Below are positions 16,422-25,134 of a DNA stretch of 64,000 bases, one piece after another. A program made the translations under genes and the position numbers. The stretch's first letter is position 1. Each line of letters opens with the position of its first letter. Location: contig CBDETM010000002.1 of NCBI GenBank assembly GCA_965242905.1, positions 3,658,001 through 3,722,000 on the forward strand. Reading direction: 5' to 3'. Under the pieces are notes generated by a model. That model was not told the origin of the DNA, searched no databases, and worked only from the letters and a program-made list of their open reading frames with translations. The DNA comes from Bin5 sp965242905 (lineage in GTDB: Bacteria; Chloroflexota; Anaerolineae; Caldilineales; Caldilineaceae).

Positions 16422-17468
16422 TCAGTCCTCGCCGTAGTCAAGAACGATCTGCAAAACATCCTGCGGTCGCTTATCGATCATCTCGTAAGCCGCCGCAGCA
16501 CCCTCTAGGTCGACCACATCCGTGATCAACCCCTCCAAATTCAGCTTGGGCATCAATGACAGCACCGCCTTCATGCGTCGCGCGGCCGTCCACCGATGCG
16601 ACAGCTCAGGGCTGATGCCGGCTATCTGCGATGAGATCAACTGAATGCGATTGTGGTGGAACTCCGCGCCAGGGTAGACGTTGGCCAGCGCGCCCGCATA
16701 CCACGACATCACGATCACCTTGCCGTTGTAACAAACAGTGCGGATCGCCTCGTTCAGAGCCCGATCACTCGCCGAAAACTCGAACACCACGTCCGCACCG
16801 CGATCGTCCGTCAACTCCCGCACCGCCAACGCGATGTCCCTTTCCTCGCCCGCATTGAAGACGAGATCCGCGCCGCTCACCCTCTTGGAAATCTCCAGCC
16901 TCTTCTCGATCAGGTCAACCGCGATCACCGGCGACGCGCCCGACAGCTTCGCCCACTGCACCGTCAACTGCCCCAGGACACCCTGGCCAAAGACCACCAC
17001 GCACTCCCCCAAGTGCAGGTCCGCGTCCAATATGCCGTTGAAAGTGGTGTTCAGGACGGCCGTGAGCACACCTGCCCTCGGATCAAGTCCCTTCGGCAGC
17101 TTGGACACCGAACCCGCCGGCAGCACGTGCGCCGACTGGTGCGGGGCAAAACTGAAGACGACGTCGCCTTCTGCAAACTCTGTCACATCTCTCCCCACTG
17201 CCGTGATCACACCAACGCAAGCATACCCGTAGCGCAAGGGGTATTCCCACTCAGGCTCGTCAGACTCCACGAACAGCCGTCGGCGACGGTCCTGCTTCCG
17301 TCGCCACATCGGCGCGTCGCCGCGATACACGTTCATCTCTGTCCCATGACTGATGCCCGAGTACAGCGAGCGCATCCCCACTTCCCCCGCACCCGGTTCC
17401 GCAAGCTCATCCTCGACCACAGTTACCTGTCGCGGCCCAGTGACTTCAACAGCCTTGATCTTGATCAC
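16422..17468 (-). CDS. Zinc-type (MDR) dehydrogenase lacking the usual catalytic cysteine
   Basis: 348 aa, medium-chain dehydrogenase/reductase fold: GroES-like N-terminal domain, then a Rossmann domain with VVFGQGVLGQLTVQWAKLSG (GxGxxG) and the acidic residue in VIAVDLIEKR. In the position where zinc alcohol dehydrogenases have Cys-Gly-x-Asp, this protein has SLYSGISHGTEM, a pattern seen in a subgroup of sugar or polyol oxidoreductases. The four structural-zinc cysteines are also missing. A GTG start is used; GGCAGGAAA precedes it closely. It is 20 bases downstream of the sugar-isomerase-like gene on the same strand, so the two are likely one operon, which points to carbohydrate oxidation. 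Confidence 0.78.
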   Translation of the reverse strand: MIKIKAVEVTGPRQVTVVEDELAEPGAGEVGMRSLYSGISHGTEMNVYRGDAPMWRRKQDRRRRLFVESDEPEWEYPLRYGYACVGVITAVGRDVTEFAEGDVVFSFAPHQSAHVLPAGSVSKLPKGLDPRAGVLTAVLNTTFNGILDADLHLGECVVVFGQGVLGQLTVQWAKLSGASPVIAVDLIEKRLEISKRVSGADLVFNAGEERDIALAVRELTDDRGADVVFEFSASDRALNEAIRTVCYNGKVIVMSWYAGALANVYPGAEFHHNRIQLISSQIAGISPELSHRWTAARRMKAVLSLMPKLNLEGLITDVVDLEGAAAAYEMIDKRPQDVLQIVLDYGED

Positions 17469-17487
17469 TTTCCTGCCCGCCTCTCCC

Positions 17488-18912
17488 CTACTGCTCCATA
17501 TCGTTCACAACCTCAAATCCCAGCAATTGCCCCAAATCCTCAATCTCATCCACCCAGTCCCCGTAAAACAGGAGTCTGTGGCCCCCCGGCGTCAGCGGGT
17601 GCTCCGCCTTCATACAGTTCCGCAGCAGCCGCTTGGCATCAGCCACCCGGATCGCCACCGACGTCCGGCAGTCCCGCTGCGGATTCACATTGCTGTCAAT
17701 CACTCCGGTAAAGACATACATGCGGTCGAACGGCACATACTGGGCGATCGTCACCGTCTGCCCCACCGCCATCTGCACGTTCACACACGTGCTCCGGTAC
17801 AACCCCTGGTGATTGCGAAAAGCGTATTCCTCCGCATCCTCGCTGTCCCATCCCCCCAGCCTCGTCGCGCTGAAGTCGTGGGACATCCCGATCAGATTCC
17901 GCCCCGTATCAATATGAATATGTCCGATAAAGCCCGGCCGGTCCGCCAGATACCCGATCAGCAACTGCGTGATCGTACTCGACAGGTCCAGCTGGCAGAT
18001 CCCGGCCAGCCCCTCGTCGTTCAGCATCGAAAACGCCAAACACGGCAGCGGATACGGCCCGCTCCCCATACAGATGCCGTGCTCGGTGATGCCCTGAGCC
18101 TCCTCCTCCGCCAGAATCTGCTTGATCCCCAGGTACAGCTTGCACGATTCGACCACGTCCTCCCTCGTCGGCTCAACTACATCCGTGGCCCCCGTAATCC
18201 TACTCTGCGCCAGCGCCTCCGCAGCCCCGGCATCGGCGTTCTGGTAGGCCGCGATCAGCCGCTGAGGAGGGATATCCTTGATCTCAAGCCCCAGCCTCTC
18301 CTTCGCCTGCCTGATAAAGCCGTCGCTCAACGGCGTCAGGTCGGAAAAGAGATGGATCCCGCCCCACCCTTCTTCGAACCATCTGCGGCTCGACTCCACC
18401 TGCTTCGGCGTGTGCGACTGCTGGTACAGCACCTTCGACTGCCGCATCTTGTGAATAGCCTTCAACACGCCAATCTTCTTCCCCACGTCCGCGAAATCCG
18501 ATGAAAGCACCGGAATCACGTTGCTTTTGCCCTTCACCGGCACGAAATTGTGCAGCCAGGCCAGCGGCGAAAGCGGCGCCTCCGTCGGGTTGAACATCAC
18601 CGTCGGCTTGCCCCAGCTCGCAATCTCCTTCTGCATGACATTCGGAAACAGGCCCAGAATGAATACAAGGACACCGTCCTCGTCCTGCACCTTCGCAGCC
18701 GTGTCTACCAACTCCCCACGCGTCCGCACCAGCGTCTGGCCCGTGAATTCCACATCTCTCCCGTACGCCTTCAACTCCTCCCTGTAGCGCGCGGCCAGGC
18801 TTTCATGGCTGAACGAACCCTGATAGATCGGCCACTCTTCGTTCTCATCACCGGGAAAGCTGTCGCCTTTTGGCCTGCCCAGAAACAGTGTTCGAATTCT
18901 CGTCTTTTTCAC
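17488..18912 (-). CDS. L-fucose/L-arabinose isomerase-like protein
   Basis: 474 aa. The overall layout is that of the FucI/AraA-like isomerase fold: an N-terminal part with LVFILGLFPNVMQKEIA and TVMFNPTEAPLSP, and a C-terminal part with PLPCLAFSMLNDEGLAGICQ and the metal-site-like HIHIDTGRNLIGMSHD. Assignment to a defined enzyme is not possible by eye. The GTG start at 18912 follows AAAAGGGG; the open frame continues to 19080 without a start signal. Probable operon with the MDR dehydrogenase downstream, consistent with catabolism of a deoxy-sugar or polyol. Alternative: an uncharacterised sugar isomerase-related protein without isomerase activity. Confidence 0.5.
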   Translation of the reverse strand: MKKTRIRTLFLGRPKGDSFPGDENEEWPIYQGSFSHESLAARYREELKAYGRDVEFTGQTLVRTRGELVDTAAKVQDEDGVLVFILGLFPNVMQKEIASWGKPTVMFNPTEAPLSPLAWLHNFVPVKGKSNVIPVLSSDFADVGKKIGVLKAIHKMRQSKVLYQQSHTPKQVESSRRWFEEGWGGIHLFSDLTPLSDGFIRQAKERLGLEIKDIPPQRLIAAYQNADAGAAEALAQSRITGATDVVEPTREDVVESCKLYLGIKQILAEEEAQGITEHGICMGSGPYPLPCLAFSMLNDEGLAGICQLDLSSTITQLLIGYLADRPGFIGHIHIDTGRNLIGMSHDFSATRLGGWDSEDAEEYAFRNHQGLYRSTCVNVQMAVGQTVTIAQYVPFDRMYVFTGVIDSNVNPQRDCRTSVAIRVADAKRLLRNCMKAEHPLTPGGHRLLFYGDWVDEIEDLGQLLGFEVVNDMEQ

Positions 18913-19015
18913 AACAAACCCCTTTTGGAAACCCGCCGCTGCATCAAGTCGCCTGAAATTGATTTCGGGAGTGGCTCGCCATGCCCGTATCGGCCGGCGT
19001 GAAACTCCGGTACCA

Positions 19016-19855
19016 TTAGGCCGCAGACTGCTCCTCTGCGCGCAGCACGGCAATAAAGTACGCCCCAACCCCAACAACAATCAGACCCAGTACAAGCCCC
19101 AACGGCAGGTAGCCCACCGCCTGCAGCTCCGCAGCCGCGGCCGCGATCAAATCGGCGCTCGGTTCACAGTCGGCCAGCTTCTCCCCTTCCGGCCACGGGC
19201 CCAGCGGCCAGCCTTCACTGTTGCCGAACGGCATCGGCTCCCACTGCCATCCGGACGGCCACGGCTCCCCCTCGCCCGGCGTGGTCACACACATGCGCCG
19301 CAGCGCGCGCACGTTCTGCAGCTGCGACGCCCGCGTCGCCGCCGTGACGACGAAGTAGGCCGCGACCACGCCGACGCCGATAGCCCAGTTACGCAGAATC
19401 CCTCGAAACCTGACCACGGGGAGTTTCAGGAGCACACACAGCAGAAAGACTGCCGAGACCACAAGACCCAGCATCCAGTCCTCCACCCGATCGCCCTGCC
19501 CCAGAATCCAGGGCGGCAGAAAGACGGCCACAAACAGGAACATGTAGAGCCCGTTCAGAATTGCCATCCCCAATACAATCATCTGTACCTTGGCGTTCCG
19601 CCACCAGGCCAGCGGCGCAACTGTGACAAAAAGAATATTGAAGTGGTCGATAAAGGCCATGCTTGGAATGCCCAGCGCCGCGCCCAGGCTCAGCTGCAGG
19701 TCGAACGCGTCGTTGCGCGCCGCACCCCCATCCAGGCCGAGGCCGAACGTGTAAATGGTGAACTCATATCCCGGATATCCAAAGGCTAAGGCCAGCCACA
19801 AAAGTGTCAGGAGAACATTCGCGGTGATGAGTCTGATGACTGTCACTCTAGGCAT
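19016..19855 (-). CDS. Hypothetical integral membrane protein
   Basis: 279 aa, family not recognised. About seven hydrophobic segments are visible: VIRLITANVLLTLLWLALAF at the start, then FNILFVTVAPLAWW, VLGMAILNGLYMFLFVAVFL, MLGLVVSAVFLLCVLL, AIGVGVVAAYFVVTAA and LPLGLVLGLIVVGVGAYFIA at the end. A Trp/Pro-rich loop of about 60 residues (EPWPSGWQWEPMPFGNSEGW) lies before the last segment and contains two cysteines, so it may be external. It is transcribed leftward, divergent from the PhyH gene at 19986. Confidence 0.6.
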   Translation of the reverse strand: MPRVTVIRLITANVLLTLLWLALAFGYPGYEFTIYTFGLGLDGGAARNDAFDLQLSLGAALGIPSMAFIDHFNILFVTVAPLAWWRNAKVQMIVLGMAILNGLYMFLFVAVFLPPWILGQGDRVEDWMLGLVVSAVFLLCVLLKLPVVRFRGILRNWAIGVGVVAAYFVVTAATRASQLQNVRALRRMCVTTPGEGEPWPSGWQWEPMPFGNSEGWPLGPWPEGEKLADCEPSADLIAAAAAELQAVGYLPLGLVLGLIVVGVGAYFIAVLRAEEQSAA

Positions 19856-19985
19856 ATTTGATTCTTTCCCTTGAGTCGTTCAAAAAATGGATGCCTCTCT
19901 TCCCCGCCGCGGCCCTGCTTGTTGCGTAACGAAATACGGTAGTACAATTCTCCTACACTTATAGCCCACCAACGAAGGCGGCACC

Positions 19986-20777
19986 ATGAAAGTAACCCAC
20001 GCGCAGAAACTCGAACTCTACGAAAAGGGATATGTGCAGATTCCGGGTGCTGTCCCACGCGTGATGGTCGACGCCGCAGTCAGAGCCATCAACCACTCTT
20101 TTGGCAAAGGTATTGATCCGGCGCAGATGATCACGTTTCAATCACAGTCATTCTGCCCGGAGTTGCAGAACGCCTCAGAAATCACCGATCTTTACAACAA
20201 GACGCCCGTAAAACAGTTGGCAGAGTCAATGATCGGCGCCGGGAAGATAAGTCCGGTTGAACACGGCCAGATAGCAGTTCGTTTTCCCCTAACGGACGAT
20301 CCGCCGCCCGCGCTGCGTCCCCATCTCGACGGGCTCTACTCGCCCCACAACGGCGTCCCCGCCGGCGAACTGCAAAGATTCACCATGCTGGTCGGCATTG
20401 CACTAAGCGACGTGCCCTCCGATTACGCCGGAAATCTGGGCGTCTGGCCCGGAACCCATCATCTCTACGCACAATACTTTTGCCAGAACGGCCATGACAT
20501 CCTTCTGCACCAGGGCGCAGAAGGCATGCCTCCTATAGACTTGCCCCGCCCCCAAATGCTGACCGCTCGCGCCGGCGACGCCTTTTTCGTGCATTACCAG
20601 ATTGCCCACTGCGCCTCGCCTAATGTCTCACCCCACCCGCGCTATGCCATCTACTTTCGCCTGCGACACGTCAACCTCCAGGACCAACTCTACGAGGCCC
20701 TGACCGATGTCTGGCTCGAGTGGGACGGAATGCGCGAAATCGTCGCTCAGCACGGAGAACCCGTTCCGACTTCCTAG
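19986..20777 (+). CDS. Phytanoyl-CoA dioxygenase (PhyH) family protein
   Basis: 263 aa. Triad: His113 and Asp115 in LRPHLDGLYS, His208 in QIAHCASPN, and Arg219 in HPRYAIYFRL as the oxoglutarate ligand. AAGGCGG stands 7 bases before the ATG. The gene is transcribed alone and converges on the HD-domain gene with one base between the stop codons. It is more divergent than the other two PhyH proteins here, especially in its N-terminal half. Confidence 0.85.
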   Translation: MKVTHAQKLELYEKGYVQIPGAVPRVMVDAAVRAINHSFGKGIDPAQMITFQSQSFCPELQNASEITDLYNKTPVKQLAESMIGAGKISPVEHGQIAVRFPLTDDPPPALRPHLDGLYSPHNGVPAGELQRFTMLVGIALSDVPSDYAGNLGVWPGTHHLYAQYFCQNGHDILLHQGAEGMPPIDLPRPQMLTARAGDAFFVHYQIAHCASPNVSPHPRYAIYFRLRHVNLQDQLYEALTDVWLEWDGMREIVAQHGEPVPTS

Positions 20778-20778
20778 C

Positions 20779-21369
20779 TTACTCGTCCTCCATCTCCAGC
20801 TGCCCGGCCCTCTCCATCGCCGCCCAATAGGCGTGGTCCGCGCTGTTCACAAGCGTGTTTTCCAGGCTGCGTTTGATCAACTCCCCCTCGGCCGAATGCG
20901 CGCCCGCCGTATGCGCCACCGCCTCCGGCAGCCCCACCGTCAACGCCACGTGCACCCCGTAGACCGAATGCCGGATCGACGGAAACCCCGCCGCGCCCAC
21001 GTCGTTCTGCCAGCGCGCCTGGTTCCGCGGGCTGAATTCAAACGGCTTGCCCACGTCATGGCACAGCGCACACGCCCACAGCAGGTCTCTGTCGATCCCG
21101 ATATCCCCATGGACCGCTTCCAGACCGTCGGCAAGCCCCTGGGCCATGCGCGCAACGCCGCGCAAATGCTCCGCCTGCGTACCGTCCTTCAACGCCGGCG
21201 AGTCCGGCACACCCGACCCCCGAATCTGGTCGATGCGCGTAAACTCCGACTCTGACAGCGCAAACGCCCACGCCTCGATCACCTTCCCCCGCAGCTCTTC
21301 ATCCTTGATCTCATTGACCTCCGGCAGGCTCTCACTCACACCCCGGCGCAGTTCATCCATCGATGCCAT
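20779..21369 (-). CDS. HD-domain phosphohydrolase
   Basis: 196 aa metal-dependent phosphohydrolase of the HD superfamily. Visible ligands: His68 (AEHLRGVARM), the His-Asp pair 104-105 (ALCHDVGKPFEF), His134/140 (IRHSVYGVHVAL) and Asp178 (VNSADHAYW). AGAGAGGAGAG precedes the ATG by about 8 bases. It lies 48 bases downstream of the LarA-like gene and on the same strand, so it may belong to that transcript. Substrate unknown; nucleotides or cyclic nucleotides are usual for the fold. Confidence 0.82.
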   Translation of the reverse strand: MASMDELRRGVSESLPEVNEIKDEELRGKVIEAWAFALSESEFTRIDQIRGSGVPDSPALKDGTQAEHLRGVARMAQGLADGLEAVHGDIGIDRDLLWACALCHDVGKPFEFSPRNQARWQNDVGAAGFPSIRHSVYGVHVALTVGLPEAVAHTAGAHSAEGELIKRSLENTLVNSADHAYWAAMERAGQLEMEDE

Positions 21370-21417
21370 GCGTCTCTCTCCTCTCTTTAGAGCAAAACGT
21401 TGGGCTGCCTGGCAATT

Positions 21418-22746
21418 CTAAGCTTCCACAGCAACAGGTTCTTCCCTCGCCAGAACCTGTGTCGAGGCGTTGGGAAATATGGCAACCGTGACGTCCGCGG
21501 GCAGCCTGGCCGCTAACTGGTCGATCAGTGTCTGCCAGTCCCGGTAGAGGAGGTCGCCGCCGTGCTTAACCGCAAACTCCGCCGCCTGGAAATGCTCTGA
21601 GACAATGAGTAGGCTTTCCCGCCCATTGACCACCGCCTTCGGATCAGGCGTAGCATCGGCCGCATCTCTTCGCTTCAGGTACTGCTCCCAGGGCAACTGC
21701 TGATGCAATCCATGATAGGAGATTCCGTCGCAGGCCGCGTTAAGAACGACCTTATACGGCTCCCCCTCAAAATAGGGCAGCGGCCACAGCGCCTTCGACC
21801 CCTGCACCGGATCCGCATCCAGTGGATACCCGTTGCAGACCACAACATCCGCCTCCTGCCGCAGCCGGTTCGGAATCGTAGTTCCGTAAGTCCTCTGCGC
21901 GAAACGTGCCCCCGCGCGATGTGCCTCAACATAGTCCCCGACAAAGAGACCGGCAATCTGCCTGCGGCTGGTGATGACGCTGTTGACCACCATATCCAAT
22001 CCAATCTTGCCCGCCACCTCCTCAGCCACGTCGCGCAGATCCCGCACACCGCCATCAATGAGCGTCACCCTGCCCATATCCTCCTCCGACGGCTTCCGGC
22101 GCTCGATATTGCCTTGTCCCCTGGTGGGCGAAAACCCATGGAAATGAAAGATGGTGGCGAAGCCCGCCACCCCCGGCACGATCAGCTTGGCGCCGCCCCC
22201 AAAACCGGCCGAGCCGTGCGGAAAGATACCCCCCACACAGATCTTGAACTCGGCCTCGGCCACAATGCGGTTGATATAGATCGGCGTCCCGTCCTCCAGA
22301 CTGCCGTAAGCGACCAGGTTCCCCGCCATGAAATCGTGCGAAGTCGTCGCATAAGTTGCCGCCACCTCCGCGCCAACCTTCTTCACCATCTCCTCATCCG
22401 TCAGCGGCCGGTGTGTCCCACCGCCGACCACAATTACCGTCTCGCCTTTAGGAACGCCGGCCTCAGCCAGCTCCTCCAGCACATACGGTAGCATCTCCGC
22501 CGCCGGCGTAGGTCGGCTCAAATCATCGACAATGATAGCGGCACTGGCCCTTCCCCTTGCTGCGTCGCGGATGCGCCGCGTCCCTATCGGACTATCAAAC
22601 GCCGCCGCAATCTCCGCCGCACTGAGCGCGGGGGCATCCTCGCTCCCGCAGACGTGAAGTTCCCAGCCAGCCGGAAAAGTAAGCGTGCGATCTACATCCC
22701 CAAACCACGAGCGGGAGGGGACGGTAACGGTTTGCGCGCTGTTCAT
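21418..22746 (-). CDS. Lactate racemase (LarA) family protein
   Basis: 442 aa. LarA enzymes interconvert 2-hydroxyacid enantiomers with a nickel-pincer cofactor bound covalently to a lysine. Matching positions are visible: DDLSRPTP at 74, His112 in GGGTHRPLT, His177 and the candidate cofactor lysine Lys187 in FPHGSAGFGGGAKLIVPG, and His201/203 in FHFHGF. The N-terminal domain corresponds to DUF2088. GAAGGAAGAA lies just before the ATG. No LarB, LarC or LarE cofactor-synthesis genes are in the window. Many LarA homologues act on other hydroxyacids such as malate or sugar acids, so lactate is not assured. Confidence 0.83.
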   Translation of the reverse strand: MNSAQTVTVPSRSWFGDVDRTLTFPAGWELHVCGSEDAPALSAAEIAAAFDSPIGTRRIRDAARGRASAAIIVDDLSRPTPAAEMLPYVLEELAEAGVPKGETVIVVGGGTHRPLTDEEMVKKVGAEVAATYATTSHDFMAGNLVAYGSLEDGTPIYINRIVAEAEFKICVGGIFPHGSAGFGGGAKLIVPGVAGFATIFHFHGFSPTRGQGNIERRKPSEEDMGRVTLIDGGVRDLRDVAEEVAGKIGLDMVVNSVITSRRQIAGLFVGDYVEAHRAGARFAQRTYGTTIPNRLRQEADVVVCNGYPLDADPVQGSKALWPLPYFEGEPYKVVLNAACDGISYHGLHQQLPWEQYLKRRDAADATPDPKAVVNGRESLLIVSEHFQAAEFAVKHGGDLLYRDWQTLIDQLAARLPADVTVAIFPNASTQVLAREEPVAVEA

Positions 22747-22794
22747 GGCTTCTTCCTTCGAGTGTTACTGATGGATTTGATACAACCTGACGAT

Positions 22795-23409
22795 CTATGT
22801 GGGGATGATGTAACTCTTCAAGGTATCAATCAATCTTTTAGCGAAGTGCGAACGCCGTATCACTTTCTCCGGGTCGATCCTGGCCAGAATGTCGAAAGAA
22901 TGGCGCCCCTTGCTATATGCGCGTTTTTTGCTTCCTCTGCTGGCAGACCCAAGTTGCTCGAAAACATCCTCTTTGGGTATGCGTTCAATGTCATCTCGTT
23001 GTGGAATCGCAGCGGACCGGAAGCCGGGCCCAAAGTATGATTCCAGCGTGGAGACATCCGCCAAGAACCAGGATTCCATACTCTGTACCATCAATTGCAC
23101 CTGACTATCTGTTACACCGTCAGGGCGGTCCCAACCATCGCGCGAACGTAGATGCTCCCACGGCTTGTTGTTTCGCTGGACTGTGCCCTCGCTATCCACT
23201 AGTAGAATAGGTATCATGTCATCTCTCGCCTGGTGCAACGCTCCAAAGAAGTCATCCAGAGCATTGTTTCTGCTTCCGCAGGCCTTGATCCTCGGCAGAT
23301 GGTTTTCCAGTCCTGCCTTCTTGAAAAACTCACGAAACCCTTCGCGGCAATTGGACTTCAATGACTTACTTTGGCCTCCCCCTTCTACATAAATCTCCAC
23401 GCTCACCAT
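22795..23409 (-). CDS. DUF4276-like protein with TOPRIM-like motifs, partner of the AAA ATPase
   Basis: 204 aa. The N-terminus MVSVEIYVEGGGQSKSL has the hydrophobic strand plus glutamate (Glu9) of TOPRIM domains, and PILLVDSEG (Asp72-Ser73-Glu74) fits the second acidic motif. This resembles the DUF4276/RloB-type family that is usually encoded after an OLD-like ATPase. The ATG at 23409 overlaps the ATPase stop codon (ATGGTGA), so translation is coupled; the longer frame to 23529 lies inside the ATPase gene. Base composition is lower in GC than neighbouring metabolic genes. Possible role: nuclease effector of an antiphage or abortive-infection module. That function is inference. Confidence 0.68.
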   Translation of the reverse strand: MVSVEIYVEGGGQSKSLKSNCREGFREFFKKAGLENHLPRIKACGSRNNALDDFFGALHQARDDMIPILLVDSEGTVQRNNKPWEHLRSRDGWDRPDGVTDSQVQLMVQSMESWFLADVSTLESYFGPGFRSAAIPQRDDIERIPKEDVFEQLGSASRGSKKRAYSKGRHSFDILARIDPEKVIRRSHFAKRLIDTLKSYIIPT

Positions 23410-24626
23410 CGATTCCCACCCAAATCGCCCCGAAGCCATAGTTCGCCCAATGAATATTCTTTTAGCCACGCACTTAGCTCGTCTTGGTCTAGGCGCAGCA
23501 CTGCTGTCGAGTTTCTCTCCTTCTCGCATACAAGTACAGTTTCAGGGACATAAGTCAGCGCATCGACAAGAATGTCAGAATAAGTAGTAACGATGATCTG
23601 TGTATGCCCAGAAGCCTCGACGAGCATTTCTGCAATGATAGGGAGAATATCTGGATGCAGCCCTATTTCTGGCTCCTCTATACAAATCAGAGGCTTGGGG
23701 GTTGGGTGGCAAAGGATGGAGGACAGACAAAGAAAGCGCAAGGTGCCGTCTGACAGTCTGGAGGCCGGAACCCACTCATGCAGATTCTTTTCGCGCATAA
23801 AAACCTGTACAGTTCCGCCCTCAACTGAGACGGAGTAGTCTCTGTACTGTTCATAAAACCTTGTGAGATGCGCATCCAAAGTATCTTTCGTATTGCCAGT
23901 ATGGCCCAGGTAATTGAGAACTAGCCCCAGGTTGCTGGCGTCTTCAGCCAAAAAGTCGTTAGGTTGATCAACGGGCTGCGGATGGCGAGGGGCTGAAGTG
24001 CGCCCCAAGTTCCATTCCCGATATAGTTTGAACTGTTTGTATTGGTTTCCCAAATATGTAATCTCAGGATACAAGTCCGGATCTCGGCGCTGCGAAATCA
24101 CAGATTGATCGGGTGAGAGTTCTTCACGCCGCAACTTCCTTTCTTTCCTTTCGCCTTCGGGGATCACCCCATCACTATCAACCTCGCGAACACTTAGCAC
24201 AGGGTGACCTCTTTGAAAACGGTAAAAGAAGAACACATCCTTTTCTTGAGAGGATCTCTTTTTCTCGTTCTCAATTGCCTCATCTATCATCTCAAATCGC
24301 CTACCGACCGACGTGAAATTGATTCTGTGGCGCAAAGGCATGTTTCCAGCCGGATGATAGATGGTTGCATCCACTTCAGCAGTAGGCGCGGATTCTGACC
24401 CTTTCCAAAGCCATTCATCCACACCACCTCCAGCGCGCACCGGCGCAGCCAAATCAGTAGCCGACGCCCGAAGTAGATCGATTGCCTCAATAACATTCGA
24501 CTTCCCCGACCCATTCGGTCCGATCAGCACATTCAGCGGCCCAAATTCAATCGGCTCAGAGTCCGGCCCGAACGACAATAGATTTCGCAACTGCAGTGTC
24601 CGAATGAACCTCGTATCTCCCTTCAT
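23403..24626 (-). CDS. AAA family ATPase (AAA_15/AAA_21, OLD-like)
   Basis: 407 aa. Walker A GPNGSGKSN at residues 36-44 right after an SMC-like N-terminus (IRTLQLRNLLSFGP). Signature-like SRLSDGTLRFLCL, Walker B ICIEEPEIGLHPD with the double glutamate, and TTYSDILVDAL in the D-loop/H-loop position. No TOPRIM domain is fused at the C-terminus; it is instead encoded by the next gene. That split resembles the PARIS (AriA-AriB), AbiL and RloA/RloB-type pairs. GAAGGGAG lies close before the ATG. A role in sensing phage or DNA damage is plausible but untested. Confidence 0.8.
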   Translation of the reverse strand: MKGDTRFIRTLQLRNLLSFGPDSEPIEFGPLNVLIGPNGSGKSNVIEAIDLLRASATDLAAPVRAGGGVDEWLWKGSESAPTAEVDATIYHPAGNMPLRHRINFTSVGRRFEMIDEAIENEKKRSSQEKDVFFFYRFQRGHPVLSVREVDSDGVIPEGERKERKLRREELSPDQSVISQRRDPDLYPEITYLGNQYKQFKLYREWNLGRTSAPRHPQPVDQPNDFLAEDASNLGLVLNYLGHTGNTKDTLDAHLTRFYEQYRDYSVSVEGGTVQVFMREKNLHEWVPASRLSDGTLRFLCLSSILCHPTPKPLICIEEPEIGLHPDILPIIAEMLVEASGHTQIIVTTYSDILVDALTYVPETVLVCEKERNSTAVLRLDQDELSAWLKEYSLGELWLRGDLGGNRW

Positions 24627-25134
24627 TGCATTCCATTCTCCCAGTCAATAACATTCCGCTTGACCCCAGACATTCTAACACAATCCCTGCCCCCTCACCT
24701 GCCCTAAATCTACGACTTCCTCGGTGTGCCGTCATCTGTCATAAGACGCATCTCAGTAATTCAAAAGGTCGGGTAACCGCATTGGTATGACTCCTACCGT
24801 CAGAATTGCCCCATTTTTTGACAGCACCTCTATCTCTGTTTATACTCTCACAGACTGACGAGGCAAGGGCCTGCAAAAAACGTGCAAAGTCGCACATAGT
24901 TCGTTCTTCGTGCCAAACAGTCTCCCCCCTCGTGCCCTTCAACTCCTGACCAGGAGGAGGCTGGGCGGCCAAACCGCAGTTCCCGTAGAGTCGTTCGCTC
25001 GTCCTTTCAATTGGCCCCGCCTGCAATAGCTTCACCTAAAATGGGGTCATCAAACGCTATCCCATTCAACTTGGACGGCCACTGGTCGACCGCTATCACA
25101 CCATAGTTGCATCAAGTCAAGGAGACAGTCACAG
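24627..25134. other. Intergenic region with promoter and long leader of the oligopeptide importer operon
   Basis: About 508 bases. A consensus promoter lies at 24818-24846; the transcript would have a leader of roughly 280 bases. The leader contains short complementary pairs (CTCCT-GACC-AGGAG near 24945-24960 and GCGG-CCAAA-CCGC near 24963-24980). A 98-codon minus-strand frame at 24739-25035 is not recognised and probably not real. Confidence 0.5.
24818..24846 (+). promoter_or_regulatory. Sigma-70-type promoter upstream of the oligopeptide importer
   Basis: TTGACA at 24818-24823 and TATACT at 24841-24846, separated by exactly 17 bases. Predicted start of transcription near 24853, giving a leader of about 280 bases before the binding-protein gene at 25135. 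The long leader is unusual and may carry a regulatory structure. Confidence 0.6.

Noticed and set aside
24739..25035. 98-codon minus-strand ORF as a gene or element remnant
   Set aside because: No recognisable domain and no ribosome-binding site; a consensus promoter on the other strand runs through it, so it is more likely untranslated leader DNA.
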